Source of the DNA: Billgrantia lactosivorans
GTDB taxonomy: Bacteria > Pseudomonadota > Gammaproteobacteria > Pseudomonadales > Halomonadaceae
Direction: 5' to 3'
Length of the DNA: 64,000 bases
Assembly (NCBI RefSeq): GCF_003254665.1
Contig: NZ_QHGY01000007.1
Coordinates: 82,894 to 146,893 of the forward strand
The notes beneath the pieces were generated by a model. The model had not been told where the DNA came from. It saw only the letters and a program-made list of their open reading frames with translations, and searched no databases. The position numbers and the translations under genes were made by a program. Of the stretch, positions 15,887 to 25,634 are shown piece after piece. Every line of letters starts with the position of its first letter. Position 1 is the first letter of the stretch.

Positions 15887-16705
15887 TCATACGCACTGCT
15901 CAGCGTACGCTATCGGTGGCAAGTAGCCCAGCGAGCTGTGCGGTCTGACATGGTTGTAGTGGATTCTCCATTGTGTGATTTCGTGTCGTGCATCCGCCAG
16001 GCTCAAGAACCAGTGCTGATTGAGACAGCCGTCTCGGAACATGCCGTTGAAGCTCTCGATGAACGCATTCTGCGTCGGCTTGCCCGGCTGGATGAACGCC
16101 AGCGTCACCTTCCGCTCGCGCGCCCAGAAGAACATTGCCTTGCTGGTCAACTCCGGCCCGTTATCGCAGACAATCGAGGCAGGCAGTGAGCGCCGCTGCG
16201 CAATCTCGTCCAGGAACCGGGCCAGCCGGCGGCCGGAAATGGACGTGTCTGTCAGTTGCCCGACACACTCTCGGCTGAAGTCGTCCACGATGTTCAGCAC
16301 ACGAAAGCGACGCCCCGAGGCCAACTGGTCCGACACGAAGTCCATCGACCAGCGCTGGTTGGGCCGGTCCGGCAGTGGCATCGGTGTCCTTGGCCGGATC
16401 AGCCGCTTGCGCCGCCGGGTCCGAACTTGAAGGCCATGCTCGCAGTACAGCCGGTAGGTCCGCTTGCGATTGATCACCAAGCCTTCCTGACGCAACAGTG
16501 CATGCAGCAGCAAGTAGCCGTAGCGGGGATAGCAGGTCGCCAAGGCTTGCAGGCGTGCCCGAAGCGGCTCATCGTCACGCGGTATGGCCTGGTATCGAGC
16601 CACTGATCTGGCCAGGCCCAGCAATCGGCAGGCACCTCGCTGGCTGAGCCAGCCGCCTGCCACCAGGTGCTTCACCGCACGCCGCTTCGCTTCGGGCGTC
16701 ACCAC
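15887..16705 (-). CDS. IS3-family transposase OrfB (DDE integrase domain)
   Basis: A protein of 272 residues. An HTH_21-like N-terminal part (RYQAIPRDDEPLRARLQALA, RYGYLLLHALLRQEGLVINR) precedes the rve/DDE domain. The catalytic residues are seen in WSMDFVSD, IVCDNGPEL and NAFIESFNG, the D-D-35-E arrangement. The C-terminal IHYNHVRPHSSLGYLPPIAY is typical of IS407 and related groups. In IS3 elements OrfB is made as a frameshift fusion with OrfA. Here orfA is truncated, so expression of an active fusion is unlikely. The GTG at 16705 is a nominal start. Confidence 0.9.
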   Translation of the reverse strand: MVTPEAKRRAVKHLVAGGWLSQRGACRLLGLARSVARYQAIPRDDEPLRARLQALATCYPRYGYLLLHALLRQEGLVINRKRTYRLYCEHGLQVRTRRRKRLIRPRTPMPLPDRPNQRWSMDFVSDQLASGRRFRVLNIVDDFSRECVGQLTDTSISGRRLARFLDEIAQRRSLPASIVCDNGPELTSKAMFFWARERKVTLAFIQPGKPTQNAFIESFNGMFRDGCLNQHWFLSLADARHEITQWRIHYNHVRPHSSLGYLPPIAYAEQCV

Positions 16706-16797
16706 TTTCCCGAGACGATCTCCTTCAGCGCGGCATTGTCGAGGGCACTTTCCGCCATCAGCTTCTTCAGCCGGGTCGCAAATCGTAGCGAATCCAC
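16699..16797 (-). pseudogene. C-terminal remnant of IS3-family OrfA
   Basis: Reads FATRLKKLMAESALDNAALK and ends EIVSGKW before the stop at 16699-16701, which is the usual end of OrfA in this IS group. It overlaps the start of orfB by a few bases in another frame, as expected for programmed -1 frameshifting. The helix-turn-helix part is missing. Confidence 0.8.
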
Positions 16798-17284
16798 GTG
16801 TTGTCTGTAACCTGTGTAAAATTTCAACCTATTGTTTATCGACAAAAGCCCGTGGCAAGCGCGGCCTGTGGTTGTCGAAATAAGATTTCAAAATCCGCGG
16901 TGCCCTAGCTACAGCACTTCCAGTGCGCGTCAGTATGGAACCGGTGCCTTGCTAGGCCAAACCCAGAGATAAAAGGAAAGGGCCCTAAGGGGTTAATGGA
17001 ATGGTTGGAACAAGGGGAAGGGGCTTACCCCGAAATGAGAACATGGATTGAGAGTGGAGCCCCAAAGGGCAGAAAGGGAAAGGGCTGCTCCAGTTTCTCG
17101 ACTCTCTGTCGCTTCTCTCAGCTCTAACCGTTGAGTTCAGAGCGCTCGGCACGGCGCGCACTCTGGTCCCTCTTGGCCTCTTTAGCGCATCCGGATGATC
17201 TCTTGCGGGTTTTTCGATCACGCCTCAGGATAGTGGGCTGACATACTCATCGCACCGAGCCGTACCAGACCGACAGGACGCCCC
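16798..17284. other. Gap between the IS remnant and the restriction-modification operon
   Basis: No supported gene. The restriction operon must have its promoter here, but I cannot point to one with confidence. The short frames on the minus strand have no family features. Confidence 0.4.
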
Positions 17285-20200
17285 ATGAGCCACACCCCCC
17301 CACTGTTACGCGAGCTGATCCTCAGTAACGTGCCTGATGATGGCAGCTCCATCGGCAACGCCAGCCTGTTCAATACCTTGATGGAGCAGGCGGGGGAGAT
17401 TCCCAAGGAAGCCTACGAGCAGACAAGGGATGACCTGGTGGACAAGGGCCTACTTGGCAAAGGCAAGGGGCGTGGCGGCTCAGTATTCCTCCGTGTGCCG
17501 CCACAGGGAGCGGCAGGCACTCTCACGACTATGGGTGAGAAAGACGTGGATGCTGATGAGGAAGCACCGGATCTCACCCTTCAGATGCAGGAGGCGCCTA
17601 CGGATCTGCTGACGAACCAGCAGCAGGCCAAGCCCAAGGACCCAGCCAAGCCGCGTCAAAAAAGGCCCGACCAGGCGCAGGTGCTCTCCTACCGCTATGA
17701 CGAGAAGCGCAAGAACAACCCCCACGTAGGCATGGTGGATACCGCCAGCGATGGGGTGGAGGAGAAGACTACTTGGGCCTATGACCCGCACCTTGATCCC
17801 GAGCTGCAGTTCGATGCCTCCGCCAACCGTGCCCAGGTCGAGGCGCTGATCGACGACGCCCTGGCCTCCGGTGACCAGGTGCAGATGAAGGCCGCGCTCG
17901 AAGAGCTCAAGCGGCTGCAGTCGCCCTACCTGCAGTGGACCGGCAAGGCCGAGCGCACCAGCTTCGAAGTGGATACCGTCTCCCTGCATGTTCACGAGCG
18001 CATCGACCCCGCCACCATCCTCGGCGAGGTGCAGCAACGTATGAAAGCGGGCAAGAAGGGTGGCAGCGCCTTCCAGCCCGATATGTTCCATGCACCCTTC
18101 GAGAACCTGCCGCTGCGCGAGGCCATCGACTTTTACAAGCACGAGCGCGACTGGGCCAACCGCCTGATCGCCGGCGACTCGCTGCTGGTGATGAACTCGA
18201 TGCTGCAAAAGGAAGGCATGGCCGGGCAGGTACAGATGATCTACATCGACCCACCCTACGGCATCAAGTACGGCTCCAACTTCCAGCCGTTCACGAACAA
18301 GCGGGACGTGAAGGATCGCAAGGACGAGGACCTGACCCAGGAACCGGAGATGATCAAGGCCTTCCGGGATACCTGGGAGCTGGGCATCCACTCCTATCTC
18401 ACCTATCTACGTGATCGACTGCTGTTGGCCAGGGAGCTACTTTGCGATAGCGGTTCGGTCTTTGTGCAGATCTCCGATGAGAACCTGCATCATGTAAGAG
18501 AAATCTGTGACGAAATTTTTGGGAGTGATAATTTTTGCTCAGTCATTAATTTCAAAAAGACGTCTGCTGTTAGTAGTCCAAATGCGAAGGTTAATATCCT
18601 TGGCACCGTCACTGATTATTTGGTTTGGTATGCGAAAGATATTGGCAGCGTAAAATACAATCAGCTTTATTTTGAGAAGAACCAAAGTAGTGACACGTCG
18701 GGTGTCTATCAGTGGGGCGAAGATGGTTTTGGCGTGAGGAGACGTTTATCACCGGAAGAAAGGAGTGGTGATAACCACAAGGTTTTCAGGGTTGACAACA
18801 TCACCTCTTCAGGATGGAGTGATAACTTATCAAAGCCAATTGCTTTCAAGGGGGCAATGCTTGTCACTGCTGAAAATAGGCACTGGGCCACTCACCCTGA
18901 AGGAATGCGAAAGCTCGGCTTGGCTAACAGGTTGTCTATTGCAGGGCGGAGCCTTGGTTATATAAGGTACATGCTTGATTTTCCTGTTTATCCAATTGTG
19001 AATGCTTGGTCAGACACGGGGACAGGGAGCTTTACTGATGACAAAACATATGTAGTCCAGACAGGTGTAAAAACACTTGAACGCTGCCTTCTAATGACCA
19101 CCGATCCAGGCGACCTGGTACTGGATCCCACATGCGGCTCCGGCACCACCGCCTATGTCGCTGAGAAATGGGGCCGGCGCTGGGTCACCTGTGATACTTC
19201 CCGGGTGGCAGTCACCCTGGCCAAGCAGCGCCTGATGACCGCCAGCTACGACTACTACGAGCTGAAGTATCCCAAGGAGGGGTTGGGCGGTGGTTTTATC
19301 TACAGAACGGTGCCGCACATTACATTGAAGTCGATCGCCAACAACTCCGAGATCGATAAACTCTATGAACAGTATCATCCTGCCATCGAAGAGGCATTGG
19401 GCTGGCTTAACCGCGAGCTGCAACAACACTTTGCACCGCCTTTCACCGTGACTGAGGGCGGCCGCAAGGGCGACAAGGTCGATTTCACAGCGCCGGATCG
19501 CAAGACAGTAACCCTACCCAGTGGTGAGGAGGTGGCCGCGAATGCCTTGCTCGAATGGGAAGTTCCCTTCGACTGGCCCGAAGACTGGCCTGGTGAGGCC
19601 ATACATGCCTTCGAAGACTTCCATAAGCAGCGCATCCGAATGCAGCAGCGCATGGACGAAAGTATCGCCAACCATGCTGGCCAAGAGGTGCTCTACGACC
19701 AGCCCGAGGTGAGCCGCGACAAGCTGCGCATCACCGGCCCCTTTACCGTGGAGGCCGTACCCTTCGCCACTGTGTTGGGCCTGGATGAAGCCCAACAGCC
19801 CAAGGTGGCCGACGTCGCCGTGGCTCGCTCCGGGGCTACCTCACGCCATGCCCAGTGGCGCGAGGAACTGCTCAAGGCAGGCATCCGCGGCAAGGGGGGC
19901 CAGCATCTCAAGTTGATGGATCTGGAGACCCTACCTGGCGCCAAGTATCTGCATGCTGTGGGTACGGTGGCCGAGACGGGAGAACGAGTTGCCGTCAGCT
20001 TCGGCCCCGAATACGCTGCCCTGGAGCAGCGCCAGGTGGAGATCGCCAAAAAAGAGGCCGGCGACCTCTTCCCGCTGCCCAAGCTGCTGGTGTTCTGTGC
20101 CTTCACGTTCGACCCGGAGGCCGCCAAGGATATCGACAGCATCAAGGGCATCCAGGCACTCAAGGTGCAGATGAACACCGATCTCCTCACCGAAGACCTC

Positions 20201-20614
20201 AAGAAGAACGCACGCAGCAACGAATCCTTCTGGCTAATGGGCCAGCCGGATGTCGAGGTTCATGAGCTGAAGGACGGCAAGTTGCAGGTCGAGGTGCACG
20301 GCTTCGACTACTTCGATACCAAGAGCGGCGAGCTCAAGTCCGGTGGCAAGCGCGACATCGCCGTATGGGAGCTGGATACCGATTACGACGACCGCTCCCT
20401 CTATCCACGCCAGGTGTTCTTCCCTATGGCCGGCAAGAAAGACGGCTGGTACAAGCTCAAGAAGGATATCCGCGCCGAACTCAACGAGGAGCTGCTGGAC
20501 AAGTATCACGGCACCAAGTCGCTTCCCTTCGAGCTCGGCGACAACCGCTGCATCGCGGTGAAGATTGTCGATAACCGCGGCATCGAATCGCTGAAAGTCG
20601 TTCGGCTGGACTGA
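17285..20614 (+). CDS. Type III-like DNA methyltransferase subunit (Mod), N6-adenine/N4-cytosine
   Basis: A protein of 1109 residues. After a basic, low-complexity N-terminal region (residues 1-200) comes the methyltransferase core. Motif IV is IYIDPPYGIKYGS near residue 320 and motif I is LVLDPTCGSGTTAYVAEKWG near residue 612. Motif IV before motif I marks the beta class, as in type III Mod proteins. Between them, DNA from about 18490 to 19085 is clearly AT-richer than the flanks and encodes the target recognition region, which suggests exchange of that module. The C-terminal 400 residues are GC-rich and probably contact the partner subunits. The ATG at 17285 is used. It is first of three tightly packed genes with the AlbA_2 protein and the Res nuclease. 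Specificity cannot be predicted. Confidence 0.9.
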   Translation: MSHTPPLLRELILSNVPDDGSSIGNASLFNTLMEQAGEIPKEAYEQTRDDLVDKGLLGKGKGRGGSVFLRVPPQGAAGTLTTMGEKDVDADEEAPDLTLQMQEAPTDLLTNQQQAKPKDPAKPRQKRPDQAQVLSYRYDEKRKNNPHVGMVDTASDGVEEKTTWAYDPHLDPELQFDASANRAQVEALIDDALASGDQVQMKAALEELKRLQSPYLQWTGKAERTSFEVDTVSLHVHERIDPATILGEVQQRMKAGKKGGSAFQPDMFHAPFENLPLREAIDFYKHERDWANRLIAGDSLLVMNSMLQKEGMAGQVQMIYIDPPYGIKYGSNFQPFTNKRDVKDRKDEDLTQEPEMIKAFRDTWELGIHSYLTYLRDRLLLARELLCDSGSVFVQISDENLHHVREICDEIFGSDNFCSVINFKKTSAVSSPNAKVNILGTVTDYLVWYAKDIGSVKYNQLYFEKNQSSDTSGVYQWGEDGFGVRRRLSPEERSGDNHKVFRVDNITSSGWSDNLSKPIAFKGAMLVTAENRHWATHPEGMRKLGLANRLSIAGRSLGYIRYMLDFPVYPIVNAWSDTGTGSFTDDKTYVVQTGVKTLERCLLMTTDPGDLVLDPTCGSGTTAYVAEKWGRRWVTCDTSRVAVTLAKQRLMTASYDYYELKYPKEGLGGGFIYRTVPHITLKSIANNSEIDKLYEQYHPAIEEALGWLNRELQQHFAPPFTVTEGGRKGDKVDFTAPDRKTVTLPSGEEVAANALLEWEVPFDWPEDWPGEAIHAFEDFHKQRIRMQQRMDESIANHAGQEVLYDQPEVSRDKLRITGPFTVEAVPFATVLGLDEAQQPKVADVAVARSGATSRHAQWREELLKAGIRGKGGQHLKLMDLETLPGAKYLHAVGTVAETGERVAVSFGPEYAALEQRQVEIAKKEAGDLFPLPKLLVFCAFTFDPEAAKDIDSIKGIQALKVQMNTDLLTEDLKKNARSNESFWLMGQPDVEVHELKDGKLQVEVHGFDYFDTKSGELKSGGKRDIAVWELDTDYDDRSLYPRQVFFPMAGKKDGWYKLKKDIRAELNEELLDKYHGTKSLPFELGDNRCIAVKIVDNRGIESLKVVRLD

Positions 20615-20618
20615 CCCC

Positions 20619-22532
20619 ATGACACAGCACACCAGCCTCTTCGAGGTGCTGGCTCGCCATGAGGGGGTCGATATCGAATACAAGGCGGCCCGGGGCGGGC
20701 TGCCCAAGAGCCTGTGGGAGACCTACAGCGCCTTCGCCAACACCGCGGGGGGAACGATCTACCTCGGGGTGAAGGAGGGCGACGAGGGTCCAACCACAGC
20801 CGGTCTCAGCGAAGCTGATGTGGACAAGCTGCACGGTGAGTTCTGGGTCACGCTCAACAACCCCCAGAAAGTCAGCGCGAACATCCTCCAGGAGCACCAC
20901 GTCAGCGTCGAGACCTACCAGGGCGACGCCATCCTGGTGATCGAGGTGCCCCGCGCCACGCGCAGCGAGCGGCCAGTCTATATCGGCGTCGACCCCTTCA
21001 AGGGCACCTATCGCCGCAATCACGAGGGAGACTTCCGGTGCAACGAGGCAGAAGTGCAGCGCATGTTTGTCGATCGCCTCGAACAGCAGCCGGCTGACAG
21101 CCGCATCCTCTCACACTTCAGCTTCGATGATCTCGATCCTGCTTCGCTCCAGCAGTACCGCAACCGGGTGGTCTCGCGGGTGCCCGATCACCCCTGGCTG
21201 ACGGAGAACGACCTCGGTCTGCTGAGCAAGCTGGGCGGGTGGCGCAGGGATCGCCGCAGCGGGGAGGAGGGGCTGACCCTGGCCGGGCTGCTGATGTTCG
21301 GCAAGACCGAAGCCATTCAGGACACCGCTGCCCTGCCGGGCTTCCAGCTCGACTACCGTGAGCGCCTGGCCGAAGACGACGACACTCGCTGGAGCGACCG
21401 CATCCACATCGATGGAACCTGGGTTGCCAACCTCTTCCAGTTCTACCAGCGTATCGCCCAGAAGCTCGGCTATGACCCGGCCCTCAAGGTCCCCTTCCGG
21501 CCGGATCGCCGCGCCCAGAGCGATGCTCACGAAGCGCTGAAGGAGGCTTTGGTCAACGCTCTGATCCATGCCGACCATTCCGGCCAAGGGGGCATCGTCG
21601 GCGAGCGCTTCAAGGACCGCTTCGAATTCTCCAACCCCGGCACCCTGCTGCTCTCCCAGGAGCAGTTGATGACGGGGGGCGTCAGCGAGTGCCGTAACAA
21701 GTCGCTGCAGCTGATGTTCCAGCTACTGGGCGTGGGCGACAAGGCGGGCTCCGGCCTCGACAAGATACGGCGCAGCTGGCACGCCCACCTGTGGCAGCCG
21801 CCCAGTCTGAAGGAAACCCTGCGCCCTGATCGGGTCATCCTCACCCTGCCGCTTATCAACGTGATGCCCGAGGACGTTATGGTACGCCTGCAGCAACGCT
21901 TCGGGCAGACCTTCCAAGAGCTCTCTCCCGACGAGGCGCAGACATTGGTCATCGCCGCCCTGGAACAGCAGATCACCAACCGTCGCCTGCAGGAGATGCT
22001 GACCCTGCATCGGGTCGATATCACCCAGATGCTCAGCGGCTTGGTGGAGAAGGGCATGCTGGTGCCTCATGGGCGTAGCCGCGGTGCCTATTACACCCTG
22101 CCGGCGTCGCTCGCCGCGCCCACTGACCTGAGGGAGGAGAGCAGCCCCCCACAAGCCGACACTATGTTCCCTCATAGTGAGCGGAGCTCCCCCCACAAGG
22201 GTGTTATCCTCCCGCATAGCGAAGTGAGCTCTCCCCGCAGCGGTGCCGGTGAGCACGTACCGGGGTGGGATGCACTACAGTGCATCGCAGCCCCGGTCGC
22301 TGCTGCCAAACGCACTCAGCCGGAGACGATGCAGGCGACGCTACTCAAACTCTGCCAAGGCCGCTTCCTCACGCTGCGTCAGCTTTCCGACCTGCTCCAG
22401 CGCTCGCCCAAGAACATCGGTGAGCGGCATGTGGCCGCGCTGGTGAAGGCGGGCAAGCTCGAGCTGCGCTACCCCAATGTGCCGAACCACCGGCAGCAGG
22501 GCTATCGCACGGTAGAAGGAGTTACCGAATGA
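20619..22532 (+). CDS. AlbA_2/Schlafen-type DNA-binding protein with HATPase-like domain, inside the RM operon
   Basis: A protein of 637 residues. Residues about 10-130 form an AlbA_2 (divergent AAA-4) domain, with the typical GVDIEYKAARGGLPKSLWET and AFANTAGGTIYLGVKEGD. Residues about 300-400 are the associated ATPase-like part (ALKEALVNALIHADHSG, FEFSNPGTLLLSQEQLMTGG, GDKAGSGLDKI). Winged-helix segments follow, with a low-complexity linker carrying near-repeats of PHSE-x-SSP around residues 505-545. Its ATG lies four bases after the Mod stop and its stop overlaps the Res start by four bases, so it is translated with both. The family includes transcriptional regulators and defence proteins. 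A role as regulator or third subunit of the restriction system is inference. Confidence 0.8.
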   Translation: MTQHTSLFEVLARHEGVDIEYKAARGGLPKSLWETYSAFANTAGGTIYLGVKEGDEGPTTAGLSEADVDKLHGEFWVTLNNPQKVSANILQEHHVSVETYQGDAILVIEVPRATRSERPVYIGVDPFKGTYRRNHEGDFRCNEAEVQRMFVDRLEQQPADSRILSHFSFDDLDPASLQQYRNRVVSRVPDHPWLTENDLGLLSKLGGWRRDRRSGEEGLTLAGLLMFGKTEAIQDTAALPGFQLDYRERLAEDDDTRWSDRIHIDGTWVANLFQFYQRIAQKLGYDPALKVPFRPDRRAQSDAHEALKEALVNALIHADHSGQGGIVGERFKDRFEFSNPGTLLLSQEQLMTGGVSECRNKSLQLMFQLLGVGDKAGSGLDKIRRSWHAHLWQPPSLKETLRPDRVILTLPLINVMPEDVMVRLQQRFGQTFQELSPDEAQTLVIAALEQQITNRRLQEMLTLHRVDITQMLSGLVEKGMLVPHGRSRGAYYTLPASLAAPTDLREESSPPQADTMFPHSERSSPHKGVILPHSEVSSPRSGAGEHVPGWDALQCIAAPVAAAKRTQPETMQATLLKLCQGRFLTLRQLSDLLQRSPKNIGERHVAALVKAGKLELRYPNVPNHRQQGYRTVEGVTE

Positions 22533-25348
22533 CGACCCAATCACTGATCATCAACTCGCCCTACGATGCCCCCTCGGCCTACTGGGAGCGCGACGGCAAG
22601 CAGATGACCCTCAAGCAGGGGCGTCGCCCGGCGGCCTACGAGATCTTCGATACCCGCAACAACACCCAGCGAACCGAGCCCTTGGAGCAGGTCAACCGCA
22701 TCCGTCAGCGCGTCGATGAGTGGCGGGCGGATGGCTACCCCGGCGTCACCAGCGTCACCCGCCAGCTACTCGAGCACTGGCACGCCCGGGGCGATTGGGA
22801 TCCCGACGCCTGTCGCTGGGAAGGTGGGCCCCGCCAGTACCCGTTCTACTTCTGCCAGCTCGAAGCCATCGAGACCCTGATTTGGTGGCTGGAAGCCCAG
22901 GAACAGTACCGCCAGGGCATCTTCCTCAGCGGCGATGGCGGCCCTTGGGAACGTATCTGCAACAAGATGGCGACCGGTTCCGGCAAGACGTCGGTAATGT
23001 CGCTGATGATCACATGGCAAACCCTGAACGCCATCCACTACCCTAAGGATCGCCGCTACTCTAAGGCGGTGCTGATCGTCACCCCAGGCCTCACGGTGAA
23101 GAGTCGCCTGCAGGTGCTCAAGCCAGGCCACCCCCAGAACGTCTATGACGAGTTTAACCTCTGCCCCAACGAGGCCATGCGACAGCAGCTCAACCGCGTC
23201 GAGCTCGTCATCGAGAACTGGCATACCCTGATGCCGCTAAAAGAGCCGACCCGCTCCGTGGTCAAGAAGGGCAAGGAGAGCGACGAGGCCTTCACCCGCC
23301 GGATCCTGGGGGTGCTGGCTAATGAACGCGACTTGATCGTGATCAACGACGAGGCCCACCACGCCTACCGCAAACCGGCCGAGGCCAAGATCAGCAAGAA
23401 GCAGGCCGAGGAGTTGGGTATCGACCTGGACGAGGCCACTCGCTGGATCGAGGGGTTGGACCGCATCCACAAGACCCGTCGCATTCGGCGCTGCTTCGAT
23501 CTCTCCGCTACGCCCTTCGCCCCCACCGGCAAGAGCAACACCGAGTCCGGTCTGTTCGAGTGGATCGTCTCAGACTTCGGCCTCAACGACGCCATCGAGG
23601 CCGGGCTGGTCAAGACCCCACGGGTGGTGGTGCGCGACGACGCCTTGGCCAACGCCAAGACCTACGCCAGCAAGCTCTATCACCTTTACCGCGAGGATGA
23701 GGTAAAGGAGAATCTGAATCGCAGGGCCGAACCTACGGCACCCTTGCCTGATCTAGTACAGAAGGCTTATGCCCTGCTGGCCTACGACTGGAAAGAAACC
23801 AAGCAGCAGTGGGAGGAGGCTGGCCACACTATCCCCCCGGTGATGCTCACTGTCTGTAACCGCACCGAAACCGCGGCGCGAATCGAGCACTTCTTCAACG
23901 GTGGCGATTGCCTGATCCATGAGACCCAAGCCCCGGATGCCACCCTGCGGGTGGACTCCAAGGTACTCGAGAAGGCCGAGCAGGGGGAAACCAGCAACAG
24001 CAAGGACAAGCAGTACGCTGCCCGGCTGGAGGCCCTGATCGAAGCCGCCGGACTACCGGCCGACAAAGAGGCCGACCTGCTAGCCATGAAACAGGAGGAG
24101 CAACTGCGTGCCCTGGTCGATACTGTCGGCAAGCGCGGCCAGCCAGGGCAATACCTGCAGAACGTCATCTCGGTGGCCATGCTCTCCGAGGGCTGGGACG
24201 CAGCCAACGTCACCCACATCATGGGGCTACGCGCTTTCACCAGTCAGCTGCTGTGCGAACAGGTAATTGGCCGCGGCCTGCGTCGCGTCTCCCATGATAT
24301 GGACGCCGATCGCAAGTTTCTCCCCGAGTATGTCAATGTCTTCGGGGTGCCACTCTCCATTTTTCAAGACGCCAGCGAAGGCGGCGAGGCACCGCCGCCG
24401 CCGAAGCCCAGCGTGCGCATCGAGGTGGAGCCCGGTCGCAACCACCTGGAAATCCGCTGGCCCAACGTCGACCGCATCGACACCGTGCTCAAGCCGGAGC
24501 TGGTGATTGACTGGAAGAGTGTGCCGACGCTGACCCTCGACCCGACCCAGACTCCGCTCAATGCGGATATTGCTCCCTCGCTGACCGGCTCTCCCAACCT
24601 GGCTATGGCCACCGATATCGATCTGGAGCGAGCGGTGGACGATTTCCGGCTGCAGAATCTGATCTTCCGGGCGGCCCGCAAGCTCTACCTGCAGAACCAG
24701 GCAGCCTTCGGAGGCCACAAACAGTACCTCGCCGTTCAGTTGATACGGCTGGTCGAACAGTTTCTGGGGAGCCGAAAGCTGGATATCCCCAGCTTGTGGC
24801 ATCAGGACCCGGTCAGGCGCCGCCTGCTCTTCGCCCTGAACATGGACACTGTGGTTCACCACGTGAATCGCCACGTCAGCGAACAGAACGTAGAGCGTCA
24901 GGAGCTGATCTTCGACGAGCACCAGCCCATCGGCGCCACGTCCTACATGCGCTCTTGGCTCACCACCAAGCCCTGCGCCCCGACCAAGCGCTCCCAGATC
25001 AGTCACGTCGTCTACGACAGCACTTGGGAGAAGATGGTCGCTGACATCTGCGAGGAGCATCCAGAGATTACTGCCTGGGCCAAGAACGACCACCTCGGCT
25101 TCAGGGTGCGTTACCTGTGGCGGGGCTCATCGCGTAATTTCTTACCCGATTACCTAATCCGACTCGCCAATGGCAAGACCTTAGTGCTTGAGGTGAAGGG
25201 CCAGGACAGCCAGCAAAATGCTGAGAAGCGTTCCGCCATGGAGACCTGGGTAAAGGCTGTCAACGACCAGGGCGGTTTCGGCCAGTGGTCCTACGATACT
25301 GTCTTCGAACCCTCCCAAACCAGGGATGTCATCGAGCAGCATTGCTGA
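22529..25348 (+). CDS. Type III-like restriction subunit (Res): SF2 helicase-nuclease
   Basis: A protein of 939 residues, near the usual 900-1000. The helicase core starts with KMATGSGKTSVMSLMI (Walker A, about residue 150), then INDEAHHAYRK (Walker B, DEAH) and FDLSATPFAPTG (motif III). The second RecA domain has VAMLSEGWDAANVTHIMGLR and EQVIGRGLRR (motifs V and VI). Near the C-terminus NFLPDYLIRLANGKTLVLEV followed by KGQ is a PD-(D/E)xK nuclease site. It translocates on and cuts DNA when the Mod site is unmethylated. The start overlaps the upstream stop (ATGA), which couples translation. All motifs are intact, so the system looks functional. Confidence 0.92.
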   Translation: MTTQSLIINSPYDAPSAYWERDGKQMTLKQGRRPAAYEIFDTRNNTQRTEPLEQVNRIRQRVDEWRADGYPGVTSVTRQLLEHWHARGDWDPDACRWEGGPRQYPFYFCQLEAIETLIWWLEAQEQYRQGIFLSGDGGPWERICNKMATGSGKTSVMSLMITWQTLNAIHYPKDRRYSKAVLIVTPGLTVKSRLQVLKPGHPQNVYDEFNLCPNEAMRQQLNRVELVIENWHTLMPLKEPTRSVVKKGKESDEAFTRRILGVLANERDLIVINDEAHHAYRKPAEAKISKKQAEELGIDLDEATRWIEGLDRIHKTRRIRRCFDLSATPFAPTGKSNTESGLFEWIVSDFGLNDAIEAGLVKTPRVVVRDDALANAKTYASKLYHLYREDEVKENLNRRAEPTAPLPDLVQKAYALLAYDWKETKQQWEEAGHTIPPVMLTVCNRTETAARIEHFFNGGDCLIHETQAPDATLRVDSKVLEKAEQGETSNSKDKQYAARLEALIEAAGLPADKEADLLAMKQEEQLRALVDTVGKRGQPGQYLQNVISVAMLSEGWDAANVTHIMGLRAFTSQLLCEQVIGRGLRRVSHDMDADRKFLPEYVNVFGVPLSIFQDASEGGEAPPPPKPSVRIEVEPGRNHLEIRWPNVDRIDTVLKPELVIDWKSVPTLTLDPTQTPLNADIAPSLTGSPNLAMATDIDLERAVDDFRLQNLIFRAARKLYLQNQAAFGGHKQYLAVQLIRLVEQFLGSRKLDIPSLWHQDPVRRRLLFALNMDTVVHHVNRHVSEQNVERQELIFDEHQPIGATSYMRSWLTTKPCAPTKRSQISHVVYDSTWEKMVADICEEHPEITAWAKNDHLGFRVRYLWRGSSRNFLPDYLIRLANGKTLVLEVKGQDSQQNAEKRSAMETWVKAVNDQGGFGQWSYDTVFEPSQTRDVIEQHC

Positions 25349-25356
25349 AAAGTAGA

Positions 25357-25383
25357 AAGCCGGCTGTAGAAATAAGTCGGCTG
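25357..25383. terminator. Hairpin just after the restriction operon
   Basis: AGCCGGCT pairs with AGTCGGCT about eight bases further on (one mismatch), starting ten bases after the Res stop. There is no strong T run, so it may act as a weak terminator or a 3' stabilising hairpin. Confidence 0.4.
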
Positions 25384-25417
25384 CCATTTAAGTATTTAAT
25401 TAAAATTAATTGCGTGG

Positions 25418-25450
25418 CCGGGCCGGTAAACTAGGCAGAAACCGGCCCGG
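25418..25450. repeat. Perfect 10-base GC inverted repeat framed by AT-rich tracts
   Basis: CCGGGCCGGT and ACCGGCCCGG are separated by 13 bases and framed by AT-rich tracts on both sides (about 25390-25411 and 25463-25478). A very stable stem between two easily melted tracts is unlike a plain terminator. It might be a bidirectional terminator, a recombination scar or a former attachment/origin element. Confidence 0.5.
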
Positions 25451-25634
25451 TGACGATGCGGGTTAAATTAATTAATAACGCTCTACTTTGGTGGTTACTA
25501 CGCACACTGACGGACCTTGAGGGAGTGACGTTTTGATGTATTCATAGCTCCATCCCCTCAAGGTATAGAGCCTCCGAGAATCCCAGTACGGTTCACGGCT
25601 TGAGATAGTTTTTTCAGTCGAGGAGGGCTCGCAG

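Larger units (their letters stand above)
15850..16797 (-). mobile_element. IS3-family element (IS407-like group), truncated at its 5' end
   Basis: Contains a complete orfB and only the last 34 codons of orfA, so the left end of the element (at the right in this orientation) has been lost near 16797. I could not fix the terminal inverted repeats; the outer end is near 15850. Without orfA it should not transpose by itself. It separates the phthalate cluster from the restriction-modification operon. Confidence 0.8.

Noticed and set aside
17285..25348. BREX or DISARM system
   Set aside because: No PglZ, BrxL, DrmA/B or similar gene is present; the motifs fit a type III-like Mod/Res pair.
25418..25450. 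attC site
   Set aside because: The stem is perfect and lacks RYYYAAC/GTTRRRY ends and the spacing of the attC-like sites at 34.6-38.1 kb.
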